Of a stretch of 64,000 bases of DNA, positions 9,511 to 22,196 are shown in pieces; position 1 is the first letter of the stretch, and each line of letters begins with the position of its first letter. The DNA is taken from positions 8,068,501 through 8,132,500 of the forward strand of contig OY754470.1 of NCBI GenBank assembly GCA_963575645.1, in the 5' to 3' direction. The DNA is from Xanthostigma xanthostigma. Lineage: Eukaryota > Arthropoda > Insecta > Raphidioptera > Raphidiidae. The notes below the pieces were generated by a model. That model was not told the DNA's origin. It made no database searches and worked only from the letters and a program-made list of their open reading frames with translations. Made by a program: the position numbers and the translations under genes.

Positions 9511-11439
9511 TTTGATAATTTAATACTTAAAGCATTGGCTAACGTATTATAAAGACTATTAACCAGGTAACGACAAATTTTATATAGTAAACCTCTTACG
9601 TTTCATCCCCCTGGCCCACAAACTGAATGTTGTTTTGTGCTACCACCTACATTATGGTTAAACTAAAAGTTCGGATATTCTTAAAGCTACCTCTATACTG
9701 ATCCTAATTACTCGCTCAATGGTTTATAAATTGTCAATTTGTGTTTTTTTTTTTACGGATGTGATAATTTACAGTTTTCCGTGACGACAGTTCCCAGTTT
9801 GTTTCAAACCATAGAAACGCCACGTAAACAACGGCACTTAAGGAAGTACCCTCGATAAATGAATTAACAAACAGAAAATTACGAAAATTTGCAAATATGT
9901 CAAAACCTTTTCAAAAATGACTCAGTTAAATTTTTGTGATTTTTGGTTGACTTTGAAAAAAGATATTGATAATTTTATTTCGCTGCACTTAACATGGAGT
10001 CTTATGGGGATATGTGATTTTGACGCACTCCATCATTTATTACGCATGGAATTGACAAACAGATTTTGATAAAATTTTCAGGAAATATAAACGAATATTC
10101 TATGAACATATTTCTTTTTCCAAAACGTATAAAGCTTGCTTATGTTAATAGAAATAACTAAAACAAAGCTGAGCTTTTTAGCAATTCATAAACATGGCAA
10201 CACCGCAATATTATAGTTTGTGGCGCGTCATTTAAAGGTACGTTACGAAACTGCAGCAGTTTTGATATCATAAAAACATACGTAAATTGAGTAAATGCTA
10301 AAAGCATAGTATTCCAAAAAATGATAGTATATTATTATTTCCGAAATGACAGGAATAAAGAAAAGCATTTTCATAAATTAATGCGACACCGCGTGCTGAC
10401 TTATGCTGCGTACATAAGCACTTGTAACTATGGCAAGGCATGCGGTGTTACCAAATTATATTCTACGTTACTCAAGTAGAAGACTGAAATTCTTTGACTT
10501 ACTGCGTACCGAGGGTACTTCCTTAAATTTCTAAATAAATGTAAAAAACCAAATATAATTCAAAATGTTTGAATTTTCAAATTTGATTTTGAATAGTCGT
10601 GGTAACGTTTTTTTGGTCTGTTTCACAGTTTAATCAAAATCATGGATACGAATTCATTTTAATAATTTAAGACAATTCATTATTCGTCAAAGATCTTTTC
10701 AACTTTAAGAATACTGACATATTAAAGGTAATCTGTAAAAACTTAACCCCGTTGAATTTCGTCTACAATTTTTACAGTTAACGTAACTGCACGAATTACT
10801 AACACAAGCCATTATTGAAAAATTCTCGGAAATGAAATAAGAAATAATTTTTTGACACAATTTATAAACATACCGACAGAATTTTTTCAAATCATACATA
10901 AGGCTGTTTATATTTTGAAACCATGAATACGAATTTAAAAAAAAATAGTCGAACATTCTCTTTATTATATTTCTTGACTGTAGATACCAAAAAAAATATC
11001 ATCTCTGAAAAATCTTTAAAAAAAAATTCAACTGTCAGGCCGTTAAATAATTAATCATATATTTTTTCACCTACGGATTTTAACAAATTTATAAGTAACA
11101 TGTAATACAGGGTGCATTTTTCGTCCACTTTGGTTATGTATTCTACTCTACAATTGTGAATGACATATTATTTTGTAGCATCGAAGATCATGTCAATTAT
11201 TTTATTATGGGAGAAGTACAGTGTCGGTATAAGCATCTAATTAATTAAGATAATAAAAATAATTTAAATGAAATACATAATCTTATTTCTTGAATTTATA
11301 TTTTTGTTCGGATTTTTTTGACTCAACATCAGAACTTTGTTTAAAAATAAAATTTTAATTAAAGCTATTCATTTACTTATGTCAAAAGAAAAATATTTAA
11401 AAGCCCAATAATAATGTCACCGCGGGATATTGTACAATA

Positions 11440-11690
11440 CAGTCGAATGACGTAAGAGGATCTTTGAAGAACAAATGTAATTATGATGCTTGTCACTAGA
11501 GGACCAAATTGCCTGCACAATTCACTACGGAAAACATATGTAGTTATGATGCTAGTCACCAGACGGCCGAACCATTATCAGCACAATTCACTACGGAAAC
11601 TCTACATATTCTACACTCGCAGATTAAAAAAAATTTAGCTTATGATGCTCGTCAATAGGTGGCCAACTAGCGGCGAGCATCATAAGTGGT
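11440..11690. repeat. Imperfect short tandem repeats
   Basis: Three degenerate repeats share TTATGATGCT(T/A)GTCAC and, in two of them, GCACAATTCACTACGGAAA. Spacing is about 60 to 95 bases. It is probably a decayed tandem duplication; no function is evident. Confidence 0.45.
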
Positions 11691-11739
11691 CTTATTTTGG
11701 TTAACTAGGATATTTATCTTCCTATAATACGTTTATCTA

Positions 11740-11955
11740 TGCTTAAAGCGAATTTTTTAAAAACTTTTTTTTAGAAACTAATTATTAATAATCAATTTTT
11801 ATATTGTTTAGATCAGTTCTGAAGAAGGTTCAAATCCGGACCGAAACGTTAATGTATTAATTATTGTTTTTTGTTAATATATTTGTCTGAAAAATTGGTC
11901 GATAATTTTATTTATTGAAGAGTTTTAATCAGACGTTAATCAAAGATTTGAATAA
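11740..11955 (+). repeat. Penelope-like element piece carrying hammerhead-like motif (c)
   Basis: This is the same family as 9322-9510, in the opposite orientation. It ends GTCTGAAAAATTGGTCG, then TTTATTTATTGAAGAG and CAGACGTTAATCAAAGA. It carries an intact hammerhead-like core at 11819-11859. Length and structure (short, no coding, ribozyme-bearing, inverted-repeat flanks) fit the terminal repeats of Penelope-like retroelements, or small retroelements derived from them. Confidence 0.6.
11819..11859 (+). ncRNA. Hammerhead-like motif (c), core intact
   Basis: CTGAAGA (11819-11825), an extra A, stem II GGTTC (11827-11831) with GGACC (11838-11842) closed by a six-base loop, then GAAAC (11843-11847). 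After GAAA, ACGTTAATGT could form a very short stem III ending in GTA, a permitted cleavage triplet. Animal Penelope-like elements are known to carry hammerheads with weak stem III. Cleavage is not shown. Confidence 0.5.
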
Positions 11956-12349
11956 TTTATCGAAGTCGGGTACTTAACTAGTATTTAATATTTTCATTTA
12001 ATTTCTTAAAATATTTTTTAAATCTGTGGTTTATATGATCAAACCTATATCTGGCTAGTTCTTACAGTTGTAACGAAGATCTCGTCGAACGCAGACGCTT
12101 TCGGGTCAGACAACTTCTCACTTGCATGGGATGTATTTACGTAAACAATATTTGGGTTTATTAAAGATCATATATATTAATACGCTAAGGTTTAAGATGT
12201 TTGCCTCCCTTTTTAGAAAAAACCTCACAATTACTCCACATAAATTATATATCATTTTACAGATAATTGCTTGCTCTACTGACATCGACAACTAAAAAAT
12301 TTATTATTGCTTTTGTTTTTGTAAATTAATTAAAATACAGCAACGCTGA

Positions 12350-12540
12350 ACCACGTCTGCCATCTGACGGCTTTAATTTTGAAACAACGTCAACACTTCG
12401 ATCTGTGTTCTGTTGTAATACAACAGACACAATACTGCATACTGCCATCTGACGGCTTTAATTTTGAAACAGCGAGCAACGCTAAACAATGTTACAGCAA
12501 TGCTGCATGATGCCATCTGACGGCTTAGCTCAACGCTTTT
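12350..12540. repeat. Three short repeats of a 20-base unit
   Basis: GCCATCTGACGGCTTTAATT (or its first 15 bases) occurs near 12359, 12446 and 12511, the first two also sharing TTGAAACA. The spacing is uneven. AATACAACAGA/AAC motifs also recur nearby. It looks like a local duplication of unknown origin. Confidence 0.5.
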
Positions 12541-13835
12541 GCTACTTGCGCCTCTATATGACAATTTTAGTAAAATATTTCTTCGATCTGTCATCTGAGC
12601 TTCATATTGTAATACAACAAAAAGAAGAACGTTATAAGCAGTGTGCAAAGTTAGAAACGAATTGAATACCTGCAATCATATTTAAAAAATAATTTTGTAA
12701 AGTGATAATTATTATACTTATTTAGTGCGAATAATTCGCACAGGTCATACTAGTAGATAATAATTATTCCATTTCAAAGATAAAAGTACAGCGTTTTTGT
12801 GGTATAAATTAATAACCTCAAAATTATCACTTTCATTGCTTCATAATAAGAACTAGCCCCATCTACAGATCGACCGCGTCGTTTTGTTAATCCTACTTCG
12901 GAACTTCCTCGTCGTCCCAACACGGCTAATAAATGTTATATTCTTGTTAAATTATACACTTCAAAAGGTACATCGTACACCCGTGGTATTCTATGGCAAA
13001 GTTGCTTCAGTGGAATATCTCAAAGCAGTATTATAGCTCTATTTATAGACAACTGTCATTGTTGCCGCTTATACTCGTCTGTATAAAATCAACATCTTTG
13101 TTCTCTATATTAATAAATAAGTAAATATATGAATTCACAACCAGCATGTCTGCATCTATTGTTTGTTTATCGTACTTCCTGTTACGCTCCCGCAGAATAT
13201 CTAAATAAAAAGAAGGGTTATGCATTTTATATTCACGGTTTCGTTATTTTTAGCGTAAGTAATATCGGGACAGAATTGGCAACAGGGTCGTTTCAACACA
13301 CTGGAAAATCGGGCAATTGCCCGGGGCGCCTTCTGTCTGGAATCATAGCAATTTCTCTTTAATAGTATATTGTTATGTTTTGGTTTACCATTTTAGTAAT
13401 CATATGCAAGGCTGAATATCATTGGTGTATGCCAAAAATCAATACCTAAAAAAAATATGCCATGATTTCACATCGCGACAATACTTTTTAATTAGGATCG
13501 TAGTGGTTTATCTATGTCCCGTTGCTCACGACTAAATAGAAGAATACAAAAAAATAGGTTAGTGACGTAAGTCGCTCGAGAGGAAAAATAGATACTACGT
13601 GGCCTGATTTAACAAAAATTTAAAAAAATGTGAAACCGTTTTAACTGCGTCGGTTCGTGAACACACGACGGAAGTTATGGTTCTTACTCGTTTTATAATA
13701 ATAAAAAAACCCAAAATTATTGAGTTTTAATTTTTTATGTATTAATACCACATATAAAAAGAAACGAAATGATTAAATTTAATATTTTTTAGTTGTTAAT
13801 AGGAAAAATATTTATTAGTAGTAAAATTAAAAAAA

Positions 13836-13890
13836 AAGACGGGTTGCACTCCGGGAGTGCCGGCGGAAGTGAAAACCTAGATGTACTTAA
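13836..13890 (+). repeat. GACGGGTTGCACTCC element family, end fragment
   Basis: It begins with an A run, then GACGGGTTGCACTCCGGGAG and GCCGGCGGAAGTGAAAAC, and is then lost. The GCACTCCGGGAGTGC palindrome is conserved with the copies at 28890-29143 and 57997-58456. Only the end is present. Confidence 0.6.
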
Positions 13891-14229
13891 ACTAAATTTC
13901 GCTAGTAGCAATATAAGTTACATGCAGTGCAAAAAATTATAAGCTATAAGCTTTGACAAAACATTAAGAGATGTCGCTATGCATCCAGGTTTTGTAAAAC
14001 TACACATGTATAAAATTACATGCAGCCGGTCAATGGATGTCATTTTTTAAATTTGTAGTTTTACGACCTTAAAACAGGTACATAAAATATATATGTCGAT
14101 CGCTCGTTCGCTCGTTTTTTCCCAGTTGATTTACCGTCCCGAGACCTGCGTTAAGGAGTATAATTTAAAAAAATCCATCTTTTTTATGTCAGAGATCATT
14201 GCAATGGCTAAAAAAGTCGTTAATATAGA

Positions 14230-14705
14230 CTAATGACCTGCATATTCACCGAACGTAAGTAGTTATTTATTTAGTTCATTTGTCCTTCAAGTAGCTATTC
14301 CTCCGAATAAATAGCGATAATTCAATTCACCAAACATAACACTGTTTACTGCAGGTATAAATCCTTTCTGTTTATTTCGAGGGTATAAATATTTATTCGC
14401 TTGATAAAATAATAATAGCCGCCACATAGATCATAATACGTAACCTATAAACGTGGAGTATGATATCAACAGTTTGCTCTTGTGAATTTATTTATGTGTT
14501 GTTTATTAACCTTGTGTGAAGTGTAGGTATAGTTGTAAAACATTAAAGTTAGTGGAAGTTTTGTGTTCAGTTGGGTTTGGATAAAACATTATTATTTTGT
14601 GATTTCTTTTTTAGACGTTTACACTAACGCTATCGGTCGGATTTTTGGGGGAACGTCAAAATATTCTACAAAAAGAGCAAGGAGTATAGTGCAGTGTATA
14701 TTTAT
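14230..14705 (+). repeat. Dispersed repeat pair, copy 1 (inverted at 48045-48530)
   Basis: About 475 bases match the reverse complement of 48045-48530 at many diverged blocks, for example CGTAAGTAGTTATTTAT, CGAATAAATA, GAGCAAGGAGTATAGTGCAG and AGTTGTAAAACATTAAA. There is no coding, poly(A) or clear terminal repeat. It is an old dispersed element of unknown class. Confidence 0.55.
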
Positions 14706-15489
14706 TCTTTAACAAACTATTCTACCTGATATTTTGCTTGGTGAATTGAAAATAAAATTTATTCTAACTAATAAATTTGTTCTAACTTCCGTCTTTAATA
14801 GTACTCGGTGAATATGGGTACTGAAATATATTTCGCTCAATTTTAGATGATCATATAAAATCGATCTTCTAGAACCCGTCTTATGCCACTTTACCATGCG
14901 ATCATAGATTTTATGTATTTGAGTATTGGAAGATGTAGCCGAAGAACTCTCGAGCAACAATAAACCGGCCATGTGAATTGGATTTAGTGTCCTTGTCGTA
15001 CATTTTGTGCTCCCCGAGGAATGCGAATTGTGCTTACACAAACCGAATAACTTACTGCTACCTACCTACGACAGTGAGATTCTATTGTAGCCAATCTCTG
15101 TTATAACATTCGTCTTACAGTATCCAGACTTAAGGATATCTGCCTGTTGATACACTATCTCATTTTTTATGTATGAATAATTTATGAAAAGAAATTTTGC
15201 TGTTACTAAGTAAAAATGTATACACAAAATCGTATGCTTATTTTTCCATTTGACGGAAACTGAAAAACCTCGTACTTGACGAATAACTTAAGCCGCTTTG
15301 CCATCAGTAAATATCACCGTCGCGTTTCTTCCTGTCGAATGCTATGCATTGTTTCGAATTTCTCCTACTGAAGTTCTAAGTTCTAAAATTTTAACTGAAC
15401 ATTACAAACAGCATTTGTGGGTTGTCCTGTTCGTACGTACGTACGTCCGAACTGTACAGACCGCAAATCTTGACGAATAACGTTCGTTT

Positions 15490-16080
15490 ATTTTTGACGT
15501 GATAACGTCTTATAAATTGATGAATCACCAATCTTATAAATTGATAAAACACCCGCTGCATGCACGAAAAAGTGTAACGTTCCTAACGTTCGTAACGCGT
15601 AACGTTCCGCCTGACCCTGTGCGTGCTTTTCTCGAAAACGGCCCTAACGATTTGGATGAAATTTACTGAAAAGGAATTTTCGGGGGCAAAAAATCGTTTT
15701 AGCTAGGTCTCATCTCTCGAAAAAATCGTTTTCTTACAAATTTTATCATTATAAAAATCAATTTTTTGACGTATGAAAATACTTAAATATTGGAAGTAGG
15801 TTTTGGAATTTTATATTATAAACAGTGAAACAATTGTTTTATAAATATTATGACAGCTAATCTTTGAGACTTAAAATAAATACGAAAGAAAGAAAGTTAA
15901 AAAAACAATTATATTATATGGTGAGTAATTTAAATAAATAAAATTAACCTAAATTTGAAGCGAAAGATGCAATATCATAGATTCGAATTATTATATGTAG
16001 AATTTAGGTTATGTATTACGGAATACGTTATCACGTAAAACTATCGTCCGTAAACCGACTTTACAGACAACCAATTTTTT
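15490..16080 (+). repeat. GACGTGATAACGTC repeat family, copy 2
   Basis: It has the same two ends as the copy at 5602-5798 but about 330 bases of extra internal sequence. The ATAAATTGATGAA block near the left end is locally duplicated. TTTAGGTTATGTATTACGG precedes the right end, as in the copy at 60381-61058. Confidence 0.65.
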
Positions 16081-16629
16081 TTATTAATTTATATATTTTT
16101 AAAAGAAATTTAAAATTGTCTTTATTTTTCATATTCAACGATTTTAGAGTTGTTTCTCGCAGACTTATTCGTAAGGCTAGAGTTTCTCGCAGACAACTTT
16201 TTTTGCGACTAGAAGTTTTACATCTGTAGAGGCTAATGTAAAATACACAGTTTCTTTTTTAATAAAAGTGTCTAATAAATATGTTTGTTGAAATGCACAA
16301 TGTATGCACAAAGAACTATTGAGCATGTGGATACTTTAATAAAACAATTTTAAATGAACAAGTTCTAGGTATTAAAACTTTTGTAAGTAAAAGTCGTCTG
16401 AACTTTTCTATTGAAAAGAGTTTTTAAGTCTAACATACTTAACATTAATAACTTCCTTTTGATGTATTCCATATCAAAAGAATTACTTCACATGTTTCTG
16501 ACATGTTGATGAAAACAAAATTGGACACATAAATTGTTCGAATGTGTATTTCTTTATTTATATTTTTAAAATGGATGCCATAAAAATGTGGTTTTAAAAA
16601 TAAAAAGTTATATTTTTGATCCCCTATAT

Positions 16630-16946
16630 CAGGGGTCGACAACCTGCGACTCTTTTGATGTAAAGTTGAGGCTCTCCAGTTCCATACGAAAAAAATAAAT
16701 ATTTTGTTATAAAAACCCTTAAAAATCGTCCAATCGATCCATGATTGAGTACCATGTCCATCTCTCAGCCATTTCCACTCGCGTCTCACCCGCACCGCCC
16801 CCGTCGCGACGTGTCGTCCTCGGATATATATATTACACCAAATACTATAATACTGAAACGAAAATGTTTAGAGGCTCTTTAAAAACTGTGAAATTTTGTA
16901 AATTGTAACTTTTGGCTCTTCCGTCTCAAAAGTTTGCCGACCCCTG
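16630..16946. mobile_element. Non-autonomous hAT element
   Basis: The ends are CAGGGGTCGACAACC and TTTGCCGACCCCTG, typical of hAT elements with subterminal GGCTCTT/GAGGCTC motifs. An eight-base target duplication is nearly intact (CCCTATAT left, GCCTATAT right). It is 317 bases with no transposase. A longer relative is at 23308-24049. Confidence 0.85.
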
Positions 16947-17097
16947 GCCTATATAGATATTGTAGATAATAGAAGCTTGGCAACCAATAAAATAATATAG
17001 GATTGACAATACAGAGTTAATTAAGCAATTGCTTTTGCTTTTACAAAATGCTAGAAGCAATCGCTAGGTTTTTATTCACATCACCAAATAAACCGAG

Positions 17098-17775
17098 ATA
17101 AAAAAATCCAGCCAATTGGGCGACGGAACCATTCCAACTACAAAATGTTGACATTTGATGTACCTAGTATAATAAAGAAAATAAAATTTCTGATATCGCG
17201 TGAGGTGACGCGGGTAATGGCTAGTATTCAAAATTATATTTGCTATTCGTTGCAATGGTTACCTACATATTATGTCCCACGTCATGTAAAAATTAATCAA
17301 AGCATGCTTCTGACAGATCTACAAAACAAAAGAACAGTTGATTTTTTTTTATTTTAAAAATATTTCCGGAACTATAAAGATAAGAAAAAAAAATTTAACG
17401 AAACTTTCTTGAAATAATAAATAGAATAATAAGCTGTTATGAAAAGCATATCATTATTATATAAAAAACACCGTTATAGCATACATCTCTTCTGCGCATG
17501 CGCCGACTTTCCCCAAAAACAGTAGGGCTCTTCATATTTGCATACCAAACATTCTCCCAAAATTTGTTTTCAATCCGCTTATCCGTTTGACCTGTATCGT
17601 GTTCACAGACTAACCGCCTAACGCACAGAGTTTTTCCAAAAATATGTTTTTTTGGATTCGGGGGACCTTAAAACGGAAAGATATTGTAAAATTTTTGAAA
17701 AGTGAATTTTGACCTAAACTAGTACCATTCCCCACTTGTGGATTGGAATGGTAAAAAACTTCACCAATGTTCTTC
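17098..17775 (-). repeat. Dispersed repeat family F, copy 1
   Basis: It shares a long sequence with 26438-27062, 31798-32398 and 33540-34308: TCCAGCCAATTGGGCGACGG at one end, GACGCGGGTAATGGCTAG in the middle, then GCGCATGCGCC, TTTGGTTTCAATCCGCTCAT and a TTGGAATGGTA block. Short inverted motifs (ACCATTCCAAC / GTTGGAATGGT) lie near both ends. The class is unknown and there is no coding. Confidence 0.6.
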
Positions 17776-18467
17776 CTCTTTGATTCGCTGCAACTTTTGT
17801 CCGAAACTTTTTTTCGCAAACCCTTCCTGTACGCAATAAAATGATGTTCGAGTTTTAAAAGTCCGCCTGTATAAGATGTCTAGGTGTAAATAAAAATATT
17901 AAGTAATAAATTGTATTACATTATTTGTCCGCGATGCTTTTATATTTAGCGTACACGGCGGGGGCATAGGTGACGCCGTTGTGGCTAGGGTGCGTTATTG
18001 TGCGTACAAAAAGACTGTCAAGCAACAAAGGTTTTTCGAACTCCGGCAACCGGCCTTCAATGACCGAGGGCAGTTTACACTTAACGCAGATGGGACTTTT
18101 GTTCGCTTGCTACAGCAGCCTAGAAAATGCGAACAAAACGAAATTGAATCAAAATACCGCAGCTCAGTTTTGTTTACTTTAATTTTTCATCCCCTAGTTG
18201 TCTACTTCAGTGGCTTCGTTTATAAATCAATGAAATGTTTCTGAACAATTTTTAATGTCAGTTTTCTAGATTTTATTTTCACATTTACTTCATATTGCGT
18301 AATATTGTCAATGTGAAGTGATGATTTAAAGACAAAATATCAGTAAAACATATACCTAGTTTAAAAAAAAACTAAAAAACACGCTTTATATCGAACTAAA
18401 AAGTAAAAAATAATTTTTTTAAAATAATGAATAAAAAATACTAGTATTATTGTGAAAAAAGCGTGGG

Positions 18468-18500
18468 GCGCTTTGTTGCACATTTTCGTACATCGAGCGC
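18468..18500 (+). other. Conserved 33-base apex of foldback copy 2
   Basis: GCGC-bounded apex differing by a single base from the apex at 56276-56308. It is flanked by GCGTGGG and CCCACGC, which pair perfectly. Confidence 0.75.
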
Positions 18501-18679
18501 CCCACGCTTTTTTCACAATAATACTAGTATTTTTTATTCATTATTGTTTTAAGCTTATTTAAAAAAAAATATTTTTTAGTTTTTAGTCCGATATAAAGCG
18601 TGTTTTTTAGTTTTTTTTTAAACTATATTTATTTTCCACTTTTTAGTTCGATTTATTGTCAAAAAAACAATTTTTTTCT

Positions 18680-18761
18680 CGGCGTGGACGGGATTAGAAC
18701 CGTGATTCCGAGAGTTGACGTCAGCGAAGACCCGTGCCTTAGACCGCACGGCTAACCACTG
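18680..18761 (-). other. tRNA-Leu/Ser-like segment inside foldback copy 2
   Basis: The minus strand reads AGTGGTTAGCCGTGCGGTCT, then AAGGCACGG (A-box and D-arm-like), and a B-box-like GGTTCTAATCC, ending in CCACGCCGAG. Compared with 199-288 it lacks some bases before the B box but has a better D-arm-like part. A common origin with that copy is clear. Confidence 0.5.
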
Positions 18762-19811
18762 TAGTTACAGTGCTGGCATATTATACTACAGTAATAAACC
18801 ACTTGCTGTAGTCCAAACGAAGGTCACAAACAAACATACATACATACATACAAACTTACAGGTGAAGTTAATATAAAGCGTGTAAAAATACTTTGTTCAG
18901 ACAAGCTTTTATTGAAATGTACTAAAGAAAAAAAAATTTTAATAATTTAAATTCATAATTATAAAAGCATGGCTTGTTTATTAAGATAAAGATAAGATAA
19001 TAACTTATTGCTGATTAAAGCTTTTAATCACGTACGACTAATAAGGCGGGATAATGTATGCTACTTACAAAATAATGTAGTAACATTCGGTAAACGTAAT
19101 TAAATAATCTTTATTTACCGCCCCTAAAATCTACCGCTCTAGGCTCAAGCCTACTAAGCCTGCTGATAAATCCGCCACTGCCTGCCTTCCACGCTAGCGC
19201 TGTTCTTCAGCCGCGTTCTAGAAGTTTCGGAATGTTTCAATGCGGTTCCGATAACAATGTGCGACAACAATGCGCGTATTGTTGTTTATGCGGCTCCGAC
19301 AACAATGCACTGCCACCGACTCCAGTGGTGTTTCGTTACAATATATTTATATGGAATGGAATCTCAAAGAAAAAATTATCTGTTTTATTGTATTATATTG
19401 AATATTCGAGTAGGCACAGAACGAACGCAATTTGCTTACATAATGTTTTAAGGAAAAAAAGAAACACACTTGTGTTTCACGATAGGTATTTTGTTTTGCG
19501 AACCTCTTTTCGTGTAAATATTGGTTCATGGATAAAAAACCGTATTGATTGGCATTAAATAAATATTAACCGACCGTTATACAATGAAAACTTTAACAGA
19601 GAACGTTTTTCAAAAAAATTATTCATAGTCTTGGGTACGTATAACTATTTGCTGATGTTAGTGTTTTTCATTTATATTTAATATTTCAATTTCAGTTTTC
19701 ATCTACGAATCCCAGATGTCTTTTGTTTTGCTGCGTAGCAATTTCCTATATATTTTGTGATTCGGCTCGTTTGGAGTCGTTTTATAGTAATCATGTTTTT
19801 GAGAACTGTTA

Positions 19812-20210
19812 AGGCTGCTGGAAAGACTGCTTGGACTTCTGCTGGCCGGCAGGCTGGGTACGAGGCTGGAAACGACGTCAATGCAGGCTCGCCTGCTAGC
19901 TCACAAGGTAGATTTTAAAATTAGAACAGGGGCTATTTTTCTTGCTTGTTCCTTTGCTTGCTTTGATCAAGAACCAATCAGGAAACAGTTTCTTGTCACG
20001 TGGACGACATGAACAAACGCCCACAAACCAACATGGCGTCATTCTGCGCAGAGTCAGACAAGAGACACGTTTTGCTCTGTATTTATATTTGAACTGTCAC
20101 CAGATTTATTCACAAAACTCGCTTGAAAAGACTTCTCGTGTGAATCGAGCACATACCAGCAAATCTAGCAAGGAATCTAGCAGCGTTTCTAGTCTCGTGT
20201 GCAGCGGCCT
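19812..20210. mobile_element. PIF/Harbinger-like MITE, GGCCGCTGCA family, copy 1
   Basis: It is flanked by TTA on both sides (19809-19811 and 20211-20213), the three-base duplication of PIF/Harbinger elements. The right end is GCGTTTCTAGTCTCGTGTGC plus AGCGGCCT. The left end is more diverged. A better preserved copy is at 44654-45081, sharing ACCAATCAGGAA and AACATGGCGTCATTCTGC. No transposase is seen. Confidence 0.65.
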
Positions 20211-20665
20211 TTAAAGTTTAATTAAGTAGAATACATTTTCCTGACAAATAAATAATATTGAAAAAGTTAAATCAAATAATCAGCGATGTTTATAGAAATT
20301 GTTTCCGTTATAACTAAAACATATCATTTTTATTTAACTGCATTTTTCCTCTAAAAAAATCACGAGAGCGTGAAATAGCATAACATGTTTGCTTTTGCAT
20401 GCAAATTCCATATTCACGCATGATTAATTATCAGCATCCTCTATAACCTGGACTATCGTCTATCATATTATATTATTCTATTTTTGTTTTTAATTACTAC
20501 GCAATTAAATTAACTACGGTCCATTTAGAGTCGAGATCAGCGTACTCCACCTGCACGCGCCGCGTACATCCGTCAAATTTCATATCTGGATACCAGAAGA
20601 TAGTAATTCAAATTTTATCAAAATCGATCGCTCCGTTTTTAGTGATATTATACAAACGCATTAAT

Positions 20666-20760
20666 TATAATACGCGCCACGGATCTAAATGGTTCGGAAG
20701 TTAATCAAAAACAGCGTCGCAAAGGCACATTTTAGAGCCGTTACTTTTCCCTATGTACCT
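20666..20760 (+). repeat. One-ended fragment of the TATAATACGCGCC element
   Basis: It starts TATAATACGCGCCACGGATC and continues AACAGCGTCGCAAAGGCACA, then TTTTAGAGCCGTT, as in the complete element at 24154-24482. The opposite end is missing. Confidence 0.6.
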
Positions 20761-21860
20761 ACGGTTTCCTGTGATACACCCTGTATATATAGATAAATAA
20801 AAAACAAATAACATTTAAAAACTATATAGAGTAAATCTCACGTGAGAGGAAGAACGGGTGAAGATCCACCACATCTTACCAAATATTAATTAATGAATGT
20901 TCCTTTAGATATAAAAATTCTAGAAATACTTTGTCATACAAAATTTCAAGAAAAAGGAGTTACAAAGACCTGATTATAGGATTTCACTTGTTTTTTTAAC
21001 GAAGTTTCTTTTCAGACTGTAGAAAATTGAAGTGTCCATAAAATCTTTTTAAACTGAAATAAGTTCTTTACCCTTCTTATAGGTATAGTATACGTATATG
21101 TTAATATTATTTTCCGTATATTTATGAAGCTTTCAAATTTACGTCATCGAATAATAACTGGGATATAAAAGAAAATGTATGAAAATAAATTGGAAAATGC
21201 TTCGATATTGTGTTCCACTTTTCTTGTCGCATAATCCGAATACAATTGAATTTTATTTTACAATAGTTTGTTTTACAAAACAACTTAATCTTCAATTGTT
21301 TTTACAATCTGTCGAGCGTCTATAATCTGTAATTCTATGTTCCGTGAGGAAATTGAAATAGGCGATAAGATCACATTCTGATATGATACACTGAAAACGC
21401 GACTTAATTCGGTTTTATACATCTGTTTTTTTTTTTTATTCACAATACTTTTACAAAAATACACCGCTTTGGATATATCTGTAAATGTCTCAATATATTA
21501 GTACTCCAAGCCTATTGATTTTTGTGCTTATCAGATCACCAGTTTTGAAAGTACACTAAATTTTGTGCATATTTTGTGCCTTTATAATATAATACCAATT
21601 ACATTTTTCTCATTTCATTCGAGATACATACTATTTTTTGCACATACCTCCGACAAAAAATTATGGCTGATTTTCACTTCAATATTAATATATCTGAGTA
21701 TCTGACAGCTGTTATATTCTATCTGTGCGGCCAGATTGCATTTTAATTGTGTTGTCTACGAAAACTACACCTGCTTTGTGTTTCTTTGATATCTCTGTTT
21801 ATCGTATAGAAACGATAAGGTTGCTTTTGTTGGATTGGTGAGATAACAATTTTTTTGTTA

Positions 21861-22019
21861 TACTTGTTTAATTTAATAAAAATTAAATTTTCTTTATGCG
21901 CCGCCTCTGGCCTTCATGACAAATTATATAATGATTTGGTAATAAAATAGTGAATAATTATAATGTAGGCCAGAGGCGGCGCATAAAGAAAATTTAATTT
22001 TTATTAAATTAAACAAGTA
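21861..22019. repeat. Perfect-looking 53-base inverted repeat
   Basis: The arms at 21861-21913 and 21967-22019 mirror each other over their whole length (ending GCGCCGCCTCTGGCCT on the left) around a loop of about 53 bases. The arms are AT-rich outside and GC-rich toward the loop. It could be a small MITE; no clear target duplication is visible. Identity of the arms suggests youth. Confidence 0.75.
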
Positions 22020-22196
22020 ACAACTGAGTTGTTACAACGTGCTAGTGAAAAATTGACTATTTTACGTTAATTAGGCAAGCATGAAAAGTAGCTATTTCAA
22101 AGGAGGGTGTGCAAAAAATAATTTCCAATATTGAAATGATGAATTTCAAACTATTAATAAAAGCGCTTAAAATCGTAGAAGTTGGTTGAAATCTTA

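Larger units (their letters stand above)
18352..18897. repeat. Foldback element, copy 2 (ACGCTTTATAT family)
   Basis: This is oriented opposite to copy 1. The palindromic part (18355-18660) comes first, then the tRNA-like segment (18680-18761), a CATA-rich tract and the tip ATATAAAGCGTGTAAAAATA. The apex is at 18468-18500. The arms are close to perfect, so the copy has either moved recently or been kept alike by conversion. Confidence 0.75.

Noticed and set aside
14709-15041. 110-residue minus-strand frame
   Set aside because: No recognisable motif, no splice context, and composition like the surrounding intron.
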